A stretch of 64,000 nucleotides of DNA from RU20A sp042610495 (GCF_042610495.1 NZ_JBHGAP010000002.1:124001-188000), one strand, 5' to 3'; counted from the stretch's first letter, positions 19,237-27,910 are shown. Program-made: numbers and translations. Notes: generated by a model from the sequence alone, not told the origin.

Positions 19237-20118
19237 TCAGCCGTAGTGAACGCGGCGTTCGATGAAGCGGAACTGGATCATCGTCAGAACGAGCACGACC
19301 AGCATGAGGATGACGGATTGCGCCGAGGACGAGCCGAGATCATTGCCCCGGAAGCCGTCGAGATAGACCTTGTAGACCAGCGTGATCGGATTGTCGGCCG
19401 GCTTGTCCTTCGAGATGACGTCGATGACGCCGAAGGTGTCGAAGAGCGAATAGGTCATGTTGATGACCAGGAGGAAGAAGGCCGTCGGCGTCAGCAGCGG
19501 CAGGATGACGGTCCAGAAACGGCGCGTGCCGGACTTGCAGTCGATGGCGGCGGCCTCGCGGACGGAGACGGGAATACCCTGCAGGCCGGAGAGGAAGACG
19601 ATGAAATTGTAGGGAATCTGGTTCCAGACCGCCACCACGATCATCGCGAAGGCCGTGTCGAAATAGTTGAGCCCCACCTTCATGTCCCAGCCGAAGAGGG
19701 CGACGAATTTGACGAAGGGGCCGATGTGCTGGTCGAAGAACATCATGCCGATCAGCCCGGCGACCGGCGGGGCGATGGCGTAGACCACGATCAGCAGCGT
19801 CTTGTAGGCGGACTGGCCGCGAATGACGGCATCGGCCTTCAGGGCCAGCAGCAGGCCGAGCGAGAGGACGAGAAAGGTCACGAGTATGCAGAAGACCAGC
19901 GTGAAGAGCGCGATCTTGCGGTACTCGGCCGACAACAGCACGTCCGTATAGTTGGAAAGGCCGACGAAGGTGGAGCCGAAGCCGAAGGGATCCTCGATGT
20001 AGAAGGACGAGGTGATGGCCTGGGCGGCCGGCCAGTAGAAGAAGATCGAGATGATCACGAACTGCGGCAGGAGCAGCAGATACGGCAGATATCGCGACTG
20101 GAACTGGACGCGTTTCAT
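19237..20118 (-). CDS. ugpA: sn-glycerol-3-phosphate ABC transporter permease
   Basis: 293 residues, six predicted membrane helices, with the UgpA-like N-terminus YLPYLLLLPQFVIISIFFYWPA and ITSSFYIEDPFGFGSTFVGLSNY. The EAA-type loop VSVREAAAIDCKSGTRRFWTVILPLL faces the ATPase. It pairs with UgpE to form the membrane channel. It begins 71 bases after ugpB, the usual gap between an abundant binding protein and its permeases. Confidence 0.93.
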   Translation of the reverse strand: MKRVQFQSRYLPYLLLLPQFVIISIFFYWPAAQAITSSFYIEDPFGFGSTFVGLSNYTDVLLSAEYRKIALFTLVFCILVTFLVLSLGLLLALKADAVIRGQSAYKTLLIVVYAIAPPVAGLIGMMFFDQHIGPFVKFVALFGWDMKVGLNYFDTAFAMIVVAVWNQIPYNFIVFLSGLQGIPVSVREAAAIDCKSGTRRFWTVILPLLTPTAFFLLVINMTYSLFDTFGVIDVISKDKPADNPITLVYKVYLDGFRGNDLGSSSAQSVILMLVVLVLTMIQFRFIERRVHYG

Positions 20119-20189
20119 CGGAGCCCTTTCAGGAATGCACCCGGAAGCGCGGGGCTTCCGGGTGTTTCAGGCATGTCAGGGGGGATCGA

Positions 20190-21488
20190 TCAGCCGGCCG
20201 TCTTGGCGAAGCGGGCCAGAAGCTCGTCGGCTTCCTTCTTGATCGTTTCCATCGCGGCCTTCGGGGTCGTTTCACCGGCGAAGATGCGGTTGTATTCGCG
20301 TTCCATGATGGCGCGGATCTGCGGGTAGAAGCCGAGGCGGTAGCCCTTGTTCCACTCGGCAGACGGCAGCTGCAGCTGCTTGATGCCGACTTCGGCGGCC
20401 GGCTTTTCCTTGTAGTAGCCTTCCGACTTCGCCAGCTCGTAGGCGGCGTTGGTGATGGCCACGTAGCCGGTGGCCTCGTGGTAGAACTTCTGGATCTCGG
20501 TCGAGGTCAGGAAGTTGAAGAAGGCGGCCGTGCACTTGTTTTCCTCAGCCGGCTTGCCTGCCATGGCGAAGAGGGCGGCGCCGCCGATGAAGGAATGCAC
20601 GCCGGCACCCTTGATGGAGCCCCAATAGGGCAGGAAGGTTGCGGAGAAGGGCATCTTGGCGGTCTTCTGCAGGCCGCCGAAGGAGCCGGACGAACCGATC
20701 CAGAGCGCGGCCTTGCCTTCCTCGAACATCTTCTGGTTATCGTTCCAGGCGGCGCCGTAATAGCCGAACAGGCCCTGATCGTACCAGGCCTTCAGCTTCT
20801 CATACATCATGACGTGGTTCGGGTCGGTGACGTTGATCGTGGTGTCGACGACGCTGTCATAGCCGTTGTTGTTGGAGGCGAACTGGATGTTGTTGCGCGA
20901 GAAGAAGTTCTCGGTGAACTGCCAGGTCAGCTGCGACTGGACGAGCGGAATGTAGCCGGCTTCCTTGAGCTTCGGGGCGATCGCCTCGAACTCCTCCCAG
21001 GTCTTGGGGGCCTCGACGCCGGCCTTTTTCAGGGCTTCGTCGTTGAGATACATGATCGGGGCCGAGGAATTGAAGGGCATGCCGACGAACTTGCCGCTGG
21101 CATCGGCGTAGAAATAGCGCACGCCTTCGATGAAGGCATCGCGGTCGAGCGTGTAGCCGTTGTCCTTCAGGAGGTCTTCGGCGGCGATCGTCGCGCCCTT
21201 GGCATTGATGATGGTGGCGGCACCGGCATCGAAGACCTGCAGGATGTTGGGCTGCTCGCCCGAACGGAAGGCGGCGATGCCGGCCGAGAGAGCCTCTTCA
21301 TACGTGCCCTTGGAAACCGGGTTCAGCGCGCATTCGGACTGCGATGCATTGAACTTCTGGGCAAGCTCGTTGATGACTTCGCCGTTGCGGCCGCCCATGC
21401 CGTGCCACCAGGTGATGGTGGTGGCGGCGTAGCTGTTGGTTACCGAAAAGGCCAGCGCGAGGCCGGCAAACGCGATTTTCTTGCTCAT
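20190..21488 (-). CDS. ugpB: sn-glycerol-3-phosphate ABC transporter substrate-binding protein
   Basis: 432-residue periplasmic binding protein. The signal peptide is residues 1 to about 21 (MSKKIAFAGLALAFSVTNSYA), followed by the mature start ATTITWWHGMGGRNGEVINE. Ligand-pocket segments typical of UgpB are visible: SKGTYEEALSAGIAAFRSG, MPFNSSAPIMYLN, SRNNIQFASNNNGYD and the Trp-rich AAWNDNQKMFEEGKAALWIGSSGSFGG. The ATG at 21488 is preceded by GGAGAGGACAGGACC; an upstream ATG at 21533 lacks support. First gene of ugpBAEC; expression of Ugp is classically induced by phosphate starvation, and a weak Pho-box-like array lies about 70 bases upstream. Confidence 0.95.
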   Translation of the reverse strand: MSKKIAFAGLALAFSVTNSYAATTITWWHGMGGRNGEVINELAQKFNASQSECALNPVSKGTYEEALSAGIAAFRSGEQPNILQVFDAGAATIINAKGATIAAEDLLKDNGYTLDRDAFIEGVRYFYADASGKFVGMPFNSSAPIMYLNDEALKKAGVEAPKTWEEFEAIAPKLKEAGYIPLVQSQLTWQFTENFFSRNNIQFASNNNGYDSVVDTTINVTDPNHVMMYEKLKAWYDQGLFGYYGAAWNDNQKMFEEGKAALWIGSSGSFGGLQKTAKMPFSATFLPYWGSIKGAGVHSFIGGAALFAMAGKPAEENKCTAAFFNFLTSTEIQKFYHEATGYVAITNAAYELAKSEGYYKEKPAAEVGIKQLQLPSAEWNKGYRLGFYPQIRAIMEREYNRIFAGETTPKAAMETIKKEADELLARFAKTAG

Positions 21489-21557
21489 GGTCCTGTCCTC
21501 TCCACCGCAGTGGTCGTTGGGGATGGCAGGCACCTAAGCCTTCCGGATGAAGACCGA

Positions 21558-21586
21558 GCGACAGTTCTGTTTCATTTCCACGACAC
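21558..21586 (-). promoter_or_regulatory. Possible Pho-box-like repeats upstream of ugpB
   Basis: On the + strand three 7-mers sit at exact 11-base spacing: GCGACAG (21558), GTTTCAT (21569) and ACGACAC (21580). The outer two match the PhoB half-site ATGACAG at five of seven positions, the middle one at only three. Position about 70 bases before the ugpB start and the known PhoB control of ugp operons make it a candidate only. Confidence 0.3.
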
Positions 21587-21630
21587 GGCGCCGATGCGCT
21601 CCCCCAAAAAATCGCAGGGTGGGCAGGCGG

Positions 21631-22011
21631 TCAGAAGGCGTCCGTGAAATGGCGCGGCCAGGACCAGCCCGAGACGACGACGATGTCGAACCGCAGCGAC
21701 AGGCGGGCGGCGTCAGTGCGGCGCGACAGCCAGAGGTCGGCGGCGGCCCGGATGCGGCGGCGCGCGGCAAGCGTCACGGCATCGACGCCGGCGGCGAGAT
21801 CGCGGCGCGCCTTGACCTCGACGATGGCGACGAGATCGCCGCGCCGGGCGATCAGGTCGATTTCGCCAAGCGGGGTGCGGACCCTCAGACCGATGATGCG
21901 GTAGCCCTTCAGTGTGAGCGCGATGGCGGCGCGGATCTCGGCGAGCGCGCCGCGTCGGAGCGCCTTGCGGCGGGCGGGATCGGGTGTCGATGGCCGCCCG
22001 CCCCGTGTCAT
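21631..22011 (-). CDS. YraN-family putative endonuclease (UPF0102)
   Basis: 126 residues with the PD-(D/E)xK-like core of the YraN family: E26 in GALAEIRAAI, then GLRVRTPLGEIDLIARR (Glu50, Asp52) and VAIVEVKAR (Glu65, Lys67). YraN proteins resemble Holliday-junction resolvases, but their biological role is unsettled. The start at 22011 overlaps the rsmI stop as ATGA, so the two are translationally coupled. An apparent longer frame reaching upstream into rsmI is a frame artefact. The rsmI-yraN pair is a common arrangement in proteobacteria. Confidence 0.88.
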   Translation of the reverse strand: MTRGGRPSTPDPARRKALRRGALAEIRAAIALTLKGYRIIGLRVRTPLGEIDLIARRGDLVAIVEVKARRDLAAGVDAVTLAARRRIRAAADLWLSRRTDAARLSLRFDIVVVSGWSWPRHFTDAF

Positions 22012-22901
22012 GCGCCGGTCTTGAGGGCGAGGAGCCGCTGATAGAGATCGCTGCGGGCAAGGCCGGTCTGGCGCGCGGCCTCGGTCGCCGCCTTGCCGGC
22101 CGGAAGCTCTGCGGCGAGCCTCACCAGCAGCGCATCGACATCGGCCGCATCCGGGGCGGCGGCCTCGCCCGGCGGGCCGACGAGGAACACGATCTCGCCC
22201 TTGACCGGGCCCGCCTCGCCGTAATGGGCGGCGAGCTCCCCCAGCGTGCCGCGGCGGAATTCCTCGAAGGTCTTCGTCAGTTCGCGGCAGACGACGCCGG
22301 CGCGCTCCGGCCCCAGCACTTCCGATGCGATGCGCACCGTATCGGCGATACGGTGCGGGGATTCGAAGAAGATCAGGGTGGCGGCGACATCGGCGAAGGC
22401 CGCCAGCCGCTCGCGGCGCGCCTTGTCCTTCACGGGCAGGAAGCCGGCGAACAGAAACGCGTCGTTGGGCAGGCCGGCACCGACCAGCGCGGCCAGCGGC
22501 GCGGAGGGACCGGGGATCGGCACGACGCGGATGCCGGCGGCGATCGCCGCCTCCGCCAGCCGGAAGCCGGGATCGGAGACGAGCGGCGTGCCGGCATCGG
22601 AGACGAGCGCGACGGACTTGCCCGCCTCCAGCGCCTCGATCAGGCGCGGGCCGACCTCGGCGGCATTGTGTTCGTGATAGGCATAGGGACGGTTGACGAT
22701 GCCGTAGCGGTCGAGGAGCACGCGGGTGACGCGGGTGTCCTCGCAGGCCAGCACATCCGCACCGGCCAGCGTTTCCAGCGCGCGCAGCGTGATGTCGGAA
22801 AGATTGCCGATGGGTGTCGCGACGAGGTAGAGCGCGCCCTCCAGCGGCCGGGCCGTGATCTCGGTTGCGTGGACCCGGTAGGTCTTCGGTCGATCCTGCA
22901 T
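22008..22901 (-). CDS. rsmI: 16S rRNA (cytidine1402-2'-O)-methyltransferase
   Basis: SAM-dependent enzyme of the tetrapyrrole-methylase fold that methylates C1402 in the ribosomal P-site region. The 297 residues show GALYLVATPIGNLSDITLRALE, VLACEDTRVTRVLL, ALVSDAGTPLVSDPGF and VPIPGPSA, all characteristic of RsmI. The ATG at 22901 follows AGGATGGGGTGC; in-frame ATGs at 22910 and 22985 would add a poor basic extension. Divergent from dnaN (291 bases apart), and coupled to yraN downstream. Confidence 0.93.
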   Translation of the reverse strand: MQDRPKTYRVHATEITARPLEGALYLVATPIGNLSDITLRALETLAGADVLACEDTRVTRVLLDRYGIVNRPYAYHEHNAAEVGPRLIEALEAGKSVALVSDAGTPLVSDPGFRLAEAAIAAGIRVVPIPGPSAPLAALVGAGLPNDAFLFAGFLPVKDKARRERLAAFADVAATLIFFESPHRIADTVRIASEVLGPERAGVVCRELTKTFEEFRRGTLGELAAHYGEAGPVKGEIVFLVGPPGEAAAPDAADVDALLVRLAAELPAGKAATEAARQTGLARSDLYQRLLALKTGA

Positions 22902-23192
22902 GCACCCCATCCTGACGCGGGCGGGGCGCCGCGCGCTTGCCCGTCCCTGCCCGCCCCTTATGCGGGAGGCGGGCGGCGAGAGCAAGGCGCGCCGGGGGTC
23001 ACAATGCCCCGCGCCCCGGCCACGGTAAGGTTACTGCGGGATAAGGCCGGCGGCCGGCAAAAGCGCTTGCATCCGCTGCGGGATATCTGCCATTTTGCGC
23101 CTCCACGTCTGAGGGCGGACTTTGCCGCCACGCCAGTCACACATCATGCGCGTGCCGCGGCCTGCGGCATGCCGGTCCAAAGCGGTAGCATC

Positions 23193-24311
23193 ATGCGTAT
23201 CACCATCGAGCGGTCGAACCTTCTCAAAACGCTGAACCACGTTCACCGGGTGGTGGAACGGCGCACCACGATCCCGATTCTCTCCAACATCCTGCTGCGC
23301 GCCGAAGGCACCAGCCTCGATATGAAGGCGACCGACCTCGACCTCGAAGTGACGGAAGCGACCCCGGCCGAGATCCAGCAGGCCGGCGCCACGACCGTGC
23401 CGGCGCATCTGCTCTACGATATCGTACGCAAGCTGCCGGACGGCTCGGAAGTGATGCTCGCCACCGCGCCCGACGGCGCCACCATGACGGTCGCCTCCGG
23501 CCGCTCGAAATTCTCGCTGCAGTGCCTGCCGCAAAGCGACTTTCCGGACCTGACCACCGGCGCCTTCTCCCACACGTTCCGTCTCAAGGCGAGCGAGCTG
23601 AAGATGCTGATCGACCGCACCCAGTTCGCCATCTCCACGGAAGAGACGCGCTATTACCTCAACGGCATCTTCATCCATACGGTGGAAAGCCAGGGCAAGC
23701 TCAAGCTGCGCTCCGTTGCGACCGATGGCCACCGCCTGGCCCGCGCCGACGTGGAAGCGCCCTCGGGCTCGGAAGGCATGCCGGGCATCATCATTCCGCG
23801 CAAGACGGTCGGCGAACTCCAGAAGCTCGTGGACAATCCCGATCTCACGGTCACCGTCGAAGTCTCCGATGCGAAGATCCGCTTCACCATCGGCTCCATC
23901 GTCATGACCTCGAAGCTGATCGACGGCACCTTCCCGGACTACCAGCGCGTCATCCCGACGGCCAACGACAAGGAACTGCGCATCGACTGCGCCTCCTTCG
24001 CCTCCGCCGTCGATCGCGTCTCCACCATCTCGTCGGAACGCGGCCGGGCGGTGAAGCTCGCGCTGGTCGATGGACAGCTGACGCTGACCGTCAACAACCC
24101 GGATTCCGGCAGCGCCACGGAAGAACTGCCGGTCGGCTATGACGGCGATCCGCTGGAAATCGGCTTCAATGCCAAATATTTGCTCGACATCACCTCTCAG
24201 CTTTCGGGCGAGGAGGCGGTGTTCATGCTGGCCGATCCGGGCTCGCCGACGCTGGTGCGCGATCTCGCCGGCGACGATGCGCTCTACGTGCTGATGCCGA
24301 TGCGCGTCTAA
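23193..24311 (+). CDS. dnaN: DNA polymerase III beta subunit (sliding clamp)
   Basis: 372 residues, close to the usual family size, in three repeated clamp domains. Recognisable parts include RSNLLKTLNHVHRVVERRTTIPILSNILL at the N-terminus, KATDLDLEV, the domain-II start DRTQFAISTEETRYYLNGI, SVATDGHRLAR, and the C-terminal peptide-binding end LYVLMPMRV. The clamp holds polymerase III and mismatch-repair proteins on DNA. The ATG at 23193 is used although the frame is open far upstream through rsmI antisense. In this organism dnaN is away from dnaA, which is usual in alphaproteobacteria. A terminator follows. Confidence 0.97.
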   Translation: MRITIERSNLLKTLNHVHRVVERRTTIPILSNILLRAEGTSLDMKATDLDLEVTEATPAEIQQAGATTVPAHLLYDIVRKLPDGSEVMLATAPDGATMTVASGRSKFSLQCLPQSDFPDLTTGAFSHTFRLKASELKMLIDRTQFAISTEETRYYLNGIFIHTVESQGKLKLRSVATDGHRLARADVEAPSGSEGMPGIIIPRKTVGELQKLVDNPDLTVTVEVSDAKIRFTIGSIVMTSKLIDGTFPDYQRVIPTANDKELRIDCASFASAVDRVSTISSERGRAVKLALVDGQLTLTVNNPDSGSATEELPVGYDGDPLEIGFNAKYLLDITSQLSGEEAVFMLADPGSPTLVRDLAGDDALYVLMPMRV

Positions 24312-24357
24312 GAACGCGCCGGCGTCCCCGACGCCTCAGCGGCACCGCGAGAATCGA

Positions 24358-24388
24358 AACGGGCTTGCCGGACCGGCGGGCCCGTTTT
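24358..24388 (+). terminator. Rho-independent terminator after dnaN
   Basis: Outer stem AACGGGC / GCCCGTT enclosing a GC-rich inner part (GCCGG-A-CCGGC), ending in TTTT. It starts 47 bases after the dnaN stop. Confidence 0.65.
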
Positions 24389-24559
24389 CCATAAGCGTAA
24401 GGAAAACCTCGCACCTTGCGCAGAAATGCCGCAATGAGACTTGTTTTTGACGCAAATACCGTCACATTCTCGTCAACAAGATGCGGACATGAGGCCGCAG
24501 CAACGAAGCCGGGCGGGCTCAACCGCCGGCGACAGACGGGTGTATCCCTGGGGGCGTGC

Positions 24560-25159
24560 ATGAAGCTCGGCGTGAAGGTCAAGGAACGGCTCGGTCGCAA
24601 GTTCGACGAGGAAATCCGCTTCTTCAAGGGATTCCGCAGCAACATGAAGGCCGTCGGCTCCATCGTGCCGACATCCGGCTTCACCGCCCGGCGCATGGCG
24701 AGCGTCATCGACCACACCTCCGGCCTGCCGGTCCTCGAGCTTGGCCCCGGCACCGGCGTCATCACCAAGGCGATCCTGCAGAGCGGCGTCGCGCCGGAAA
24801 AGCTCGTCTCCGTCGAGTATTCCGAAAGCTTCTTCGAGCATCTGGTCTCGACCTATCCCGGCGTGAATTTCGTCCATGGCGATGCGTTCAATCTCGATGA
24901 AACGCTGGGCGCCCTTTCCGGCACCACCTTCGACTGCGTCATCTCCGCCGTCCCGCTTCTGAATTTCCCGATGGAGCGCCGTGTCGCGCTCGTCGAGGAC
25001 CTGCTCGACCGGCTGCCGGCCGGCCGGCCCGTGATGCAGATCTCCTACGGCCCGCTGTCGCCGGTCGTCGCCATGCCGGGCCGCTACCAGATCAGCCATT
25101 ACGACTTCGTGGTCCGCAACATTCCGCCGGCGCAGCTTTGGGTCTACCGGCGCGGCTGA
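24560..25159 (+). CDS. pmtA: Phosphatidylethanolamine N-methyltransferase (rhizobial PmtA type)
   Basis: SAM-dependent enzyme that methylates phosphatidylethanolamine, making phosphatidylcholine, a major rhizobial membrane lipid. The 199 residues match the soluble Sinorhizobium-type PmtA: KERLGRKFDEEIRFFKGF at the N-terminus, VGSIVPTSGFTARRMA, the SAM loop LELGPGTGVIT 59-69 and VEYSESFFEHL. The ATG at 24560 gives the family N-terminus; an in-frame ATG at 24416 would add 48 unrelated residues. Location beside pyrF agrees with rhizobial gene order. Host-interaction and membrane roles follow from the family, not from this sequence. Confidence 0.85.
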   Translation: MKLGVKVKERLGRKFDEEIRFFKGFRSNMKAVGSIVPTSGFTARRMASVIDHTSGLPVLELGPGTGVITKAILQSGVAPEKLVSVEYSESFFEHLVSTYPGVNFVHGDAFNLDETLGALSGTTFDCVISAVPLLNFPMERRVALVEDLLDRLPAGRPVMQISYGPLSPVVAMPGRYQISHYDFVVRNIPPAQLWVYRRG

Positions 25160-25266
25160 GCCGGCCACGCGCGCCCTGCATTCTCGTTGCCGATCATTTC
25201 CGCTTGCCGATCGACGGCTTGCATGCGAGTGGACGCCTGTCGAATTCTGGCAGGGAGCGTGATGCG

Positions 25267-25974
25267 ATGGACACCCGTGACCGACTGATCGTCGGCCTTG
25301 ATCTTCCCACGGTGGACGAGGCGGAGCGCATGGTGGAAACGCTCGGCGATACCGTCGGCTTCTACAAGATCGGTTACCAGCTGGTCTTTGCGGGCGGCCT
25401 TCCCTTCGCACAGGCGCTCGCCCGCGCCGGCAAGAAGGTCTTCCTCGACGTGAAGCTCCTCGACATCGACAACACGATCGCCCATGGCGTCGAAAACATC
25501 GCCAAGATGGGGATGACCATGATGACGCTGCATGCCTATCCCAAGGCGATGCGCGCGGCAGTCAAGGCCGCCGAGGGCTCTGGCCTCTGCCTGCTCGGCG
25601 TCACCGTTCTCACCTCGATGGACCAGGCCGACCTCACCGAAGCCGGCTACGCCACCGACCCGCAATCGCTGGTCAAGCTGCGCGCCGAGCAGGCCCGTGA
25701 TGCTGGCATGGGCGGCATCGTCTGCTCGGCCGAGGAATCGGCGATGGTCCGCGAGATCGTGGGCGAGCGCCTTTCGATCGTCACCCCCGGCATCCGTCCT
25801 GTCGGCGCCGAGGCAGGCGACCAGAAGCGGGTCGTGACGCCGGGAGACGCGCTGAAGGCCGGATCCAGCCATCTCGTCGTTGCCCGCCCCATCGTCAAGG
25901 CAGAAGACCCGAAGGCGGCGGCAGAGGCTATTCTCGAGGAAATGCACAGGGCGCTCTGGCCTGCCAACGCCTGA
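25267..25974 (+). CDS. pyrF: Orotidine-5'-phosphate decarboxylase
   Basis: Last step of UMP synthesis. The 235 residues have the catalytic D-K-D cluster FLDVKLLDID (Asp61, Lys63, Asp66/68), the N-terminal RLIVGLDLPTVDEAERMV and the phosphate loop TPGIRP followed by DQKRVVTPGDALKAGSSHLVVARPI. The ATG at 25267 follows AGGGAGCGTGATGCG. A small DUF1330 gene begins 29 bases after the stop and may share the transcript. Confidence 0.96.
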   Translation: MDTRDRLIVGLDLPTVDEAERMVETLGDTVGFYKIGYQLVFAGGLPFAQALARAGKKVFLDVKLLDIDNTIAHGVENIAKMGMTMMTLHAYPKAMRAAVKAAEGSGLCLLGVTVLTSMDQADLTEAGYATDPQSLVKLRAEQARDAGMGGIVCSAEESAMVREIVGERLSIVTPGIRPVGAEAGDQKRVVTPGDALKAGSSHLVVARPIVKAEDPKAAAEAILEEMHRALWPANA

Positions 25975-26003
25975 GCCTGACCGCAAACGAAGGAGGAGAG
26001 ACC

Positions 26004-26291
26004 ATGGCCAAGGGATACTGGATCGCCCGCGTCGATATTCGCGACCCGGAAGGCTACAAGGACTACGTTTCGGCAGCGAAGGTCGCCTTCGAGAAATACG
26101 GCGCGACCTTCCTCGCGCGCGGCGGCGCCTATCACAAGCTGGAGGGCGAGGTCCGGGCCCGCAACGTGGTGATCGAGTTCCCCTCGATGCAGGCCGCGAT
26201 CGACTGCTACAACTCGCCGGAATACCAGATCGCCGCCGGCATCCGCCAGAAAGTTGCGGATGCGGAAATGGTGGTCGTCGAAGGGCTTTGA
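26004..26291 (+). CDS. DUF1330 domain-containing protein
   Basis: 95 residues of a ferredoxin-like alpha/beta barrel fold (DUF1330): AKGYWIARVDIRDPEGYKDYV, LARGGAYHKLEGE, RNVVIEFPSMQAAIDCYNSPEYQ and the end MVVVEGL. The family's function is unknown. AAGGAGGAGAG before the ATG is a very strong ribosome site. It follows pyrF by 29 bases, an arrangement that suggests co-transcription. A 22-base perfect palindrome lies just after its stop. Confidence 0.88.
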   Translation: MAKGYWIARVDIRDPEGYKDYVSAAKVAFEKYGATFLARGGAYHKLEGEVRARNVVIEFPSMQAAIDCYNSPEYQIAAGIRQKVADAEMVVVEGL

Positions 26292-26300
26292 TCCCGCCTT

Positions 26301-26322
26301 GCCGCAGTGCACACTGCGGCAC
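26301..26322. repeat. 22-base palindrome after the DUF1330 gene
   Basis: TGCCGCAGTG-CA-CACTGCGGCA, perfectly self-complementary apart from the central two bases. There is no T-tract, so it could be a weak terminator or a protein-binding site before the NDUFA9-like gene, which starts 80 bases later. Confidence 0.5.
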
Positions 26323-26402
26323 TCGGCCCACCTTCACCTTGTCATCGTCTTGGGGTAGAACCGCAGGCGATTTCATCCTCATCGACCAGGAGTAACGCCC
26401 CC

Positions 26403-27383
26403 ATGACCCTCGCCAATCTTCCGCCGCTCGTCACCGTCTTCGGCGGCTCGGGGTTTGTTGGACGTCATGTCGTCAGGGCACTGGCGCGCCGCGGCTATCG
26501 CATCCGCGTCGCCGTGCGCCGGCCGGATCTCGCAGGCTTCCTGCAGCCGCTCGGCAATGTCGGCCAGATCTCCTTCGTGCAGGCGAACCTGCGCTTCCGC
26601 AAATCGGTGGACCGCGCCGTCGAAGGCTCCGACCACGTCGTCAACTGCGTCGGCATCCTCTTCGAAAGCGGCCGCAACACCTTCGATTCCGTGCAGGAAT
26701 TCGGTGCCCGCGCCATCGCGGAAGCAACCCGCGCGGCCGGCGCGACGCTGACGCATGTGTCGGCCATCGGCGCCGATGCCAATTCCCAGTCGATCTATGC
26801 CCGCACCAAGGGCCGTGCCGAGCAGGCGATCCTGTCGACCGTTCCCTCGGCCGTCATCCTGCGCCCCTCCATCGTCTTCGGTCCCGAGGACGGCTTCTTC
26901 AACAAGTTCGCGGATATGTCGCGCTTCTTCCCGGCCCTGCCGCTGGTCGGCGGCGGGCACACGAAGTTCCAGCCCGTCTATGTGACGGATGTGGCGGAAG
27001 CCGTCGCCAACGCCGTTGACGGCAAGCTTTCGGCCGGCAGCGTCTACGAGCTCGGCGGCCCGGAAGTCATGAGCTTCCGCGACTGTCTCGAAACCATGCT
27101 GGCGGTCATCGACCGCAAGCGCCCGCTGGTCTCCCTGCCCTTCGGCATCGCCTCGCTGATGGGCTCGGTCGCTTCGCTGGTGCCGTTCATCACGCCGCCG
27201 ATCACGCCGGATCAGGTCACCCTGCTGAAGTCGGACAATGTCGTGTCCGCCGATGCCATCGCCCACGGGCGCACGCTGGACGGCATGGGCATCAAGCCGA
27301 CGGCGCTGGAGGCGATCCTGCCGTCCTATCTCGTGCGCTACCGCCCGCAGGGCCAGTACACGCGTTCGGGCCGCGCCGCCTGA
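26403..27383 (+). CDS. Complex I NDUFA9-subunit-like NAD(P)-binding protein
   Basis: 326 residues of the atypical short-chain dehydrogenase fold. The nucleotide loop GGSGFVG is at 14-20, with VVRALARRGYRIRVAVRRPD next and VSAIGADANSQSIYARTKGRAEQAIL later, where the usual YxxxK reads YARTK. This family resembles the NDUFA9 accessory subunit of mitochondrial complex I and is common in alphaproteobacteria; a quinone- or complex I-related role is inferred. The start at 26403 is chosen because the preceding in-frame residues are low-complexity and unlike the family. A clear terminator follows. Confidence 0.85.
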   Translation: MTLANLPPLVTVFGGSGFVGRHVVRALARRGYRIRVAVRRPDLAGFLQPLGNVGQISFVQANLRFRKSVDRAVEGSDHVVNCVGILFESGRNTFDSVQEFGARAIAEATRAAGATLTHVSAIGADANSQSIYARTKGRAEQAILSTVPSAVILRPSIVFGPEDGFFNKFADMSRFFPALPLVGGGHTKFQPVYVTDVAEAVANAVDGKLSAGSVYELGGPEVMSFRDCLETMLAVIDRKRPLVSLPFGIASLMGSVASLVPFITPPITPDQVTLLKSDNVVSADAIAHGRTLDGMGIKPTALEAILPSYLVRYRPQGQYTRSGRAA

Positions 27384-27427
27384 GCACCCGGCGCGAAGCC
27401 GCCATCCACAGCACAAGCGTTGCATGA

Positions 27428-27452
27428 AAGCCGCAGCCAAATGCGGCTTTTT
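27428..27452 (+). terminator. Rho-independent terminator
   Basis: Perfect 8-bp stem AAGCCGCA / TGCGGCTT, 6-base loop, followed by TTT. It is 44 bases after the NDUFA9-like gene. Confidence 0.75.
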
Positions 27453-27576
27453 CATTTACCGGGGATTCAGCATGATCCCTTATTGATCAGCCTGTCAGCT
27501 CCGACTATCAGCGCATCACGAGCGCCGCAGCGGGGCACCCCGGGGCATCACATTCTTTCGAGAGGCTTTAACGTCA

Positions 27577-27741
27577 ATGGGCAAGTCGATTGCTGCTTTC
27601 TTTGCTTGCGCAGCGCTGGTCATCATCGCCGGTTCCTTCGTTGCACCGCGCACCACCGTCGCCGACAGCCGCGGCGCCTGCACGCCGGCCTACGGCGTCG
27701 ATCCTTGCACGACAGCTTCCATTCCGGGCGCCGGAAACTGA
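27577..27741 (+). CDS. Small secreted hypothetical protein (54 aa)
   Basis: A short gene lying between two terminators. The N-terminus MGKSIAAFFACAALVIIAGSFVAP is a credible signal peptide or single membrane anchor, and the remainder (RTTVADSRGACTPAYGVDPCTTASIPGAGN) has two Cys eight residues apart that could form a disulphide. AGAGG lies upstream of the ATG. Its own terminator begins 52 bases after the stop. I do not recognise a family; it looks like a small periplasmic protein. Confidence 0.55.
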   Translation: MGKSIAAFFACAALVIIAGSFVAPRTTVADSRGACTPAYGVDPCTTASIPGAGN

Positions 27742-27793
27742 TACGCGATTGGAACACGCCGGCTGCGGCCTGTTCCGGAATGAGACTGAGGGC

Positions 27794-27835
27794 AAGGCCG
27801 CACGACCGGGACAGACCGGCGGAGCGGCCTTTTTC
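27794..27835 (+). terminator. Rho-independent terminator after the small secreted protein
   Basis: Outer stem AAGGCCGC / GCGGCCTT with a smaller CCGG/CCGG pairing inside the loop, followed by TTT and C. Confidence 0.65.
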
Positions 27836-27910
27836 TTTGGCGGGCTGCGACCCGTCTAGGACATGCCTTCGGCAGATCCGCAACACCTTTCGGGATTTTG
27901 CGGCGCAGCA

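Noticed and set aside
21631..22905. A 424-codon minus-strand frame covering rsmI and yraN
   Set aside because: Only the last 126 codons encode YraN; the rest is an alternative frame of rsmI.
21984..23192. In-frame upstream extension of dnaN by about 400 codons
   Set aside because: It runs antisense through rsmI and adds no recognisable domain; DnaN starts at 23193.
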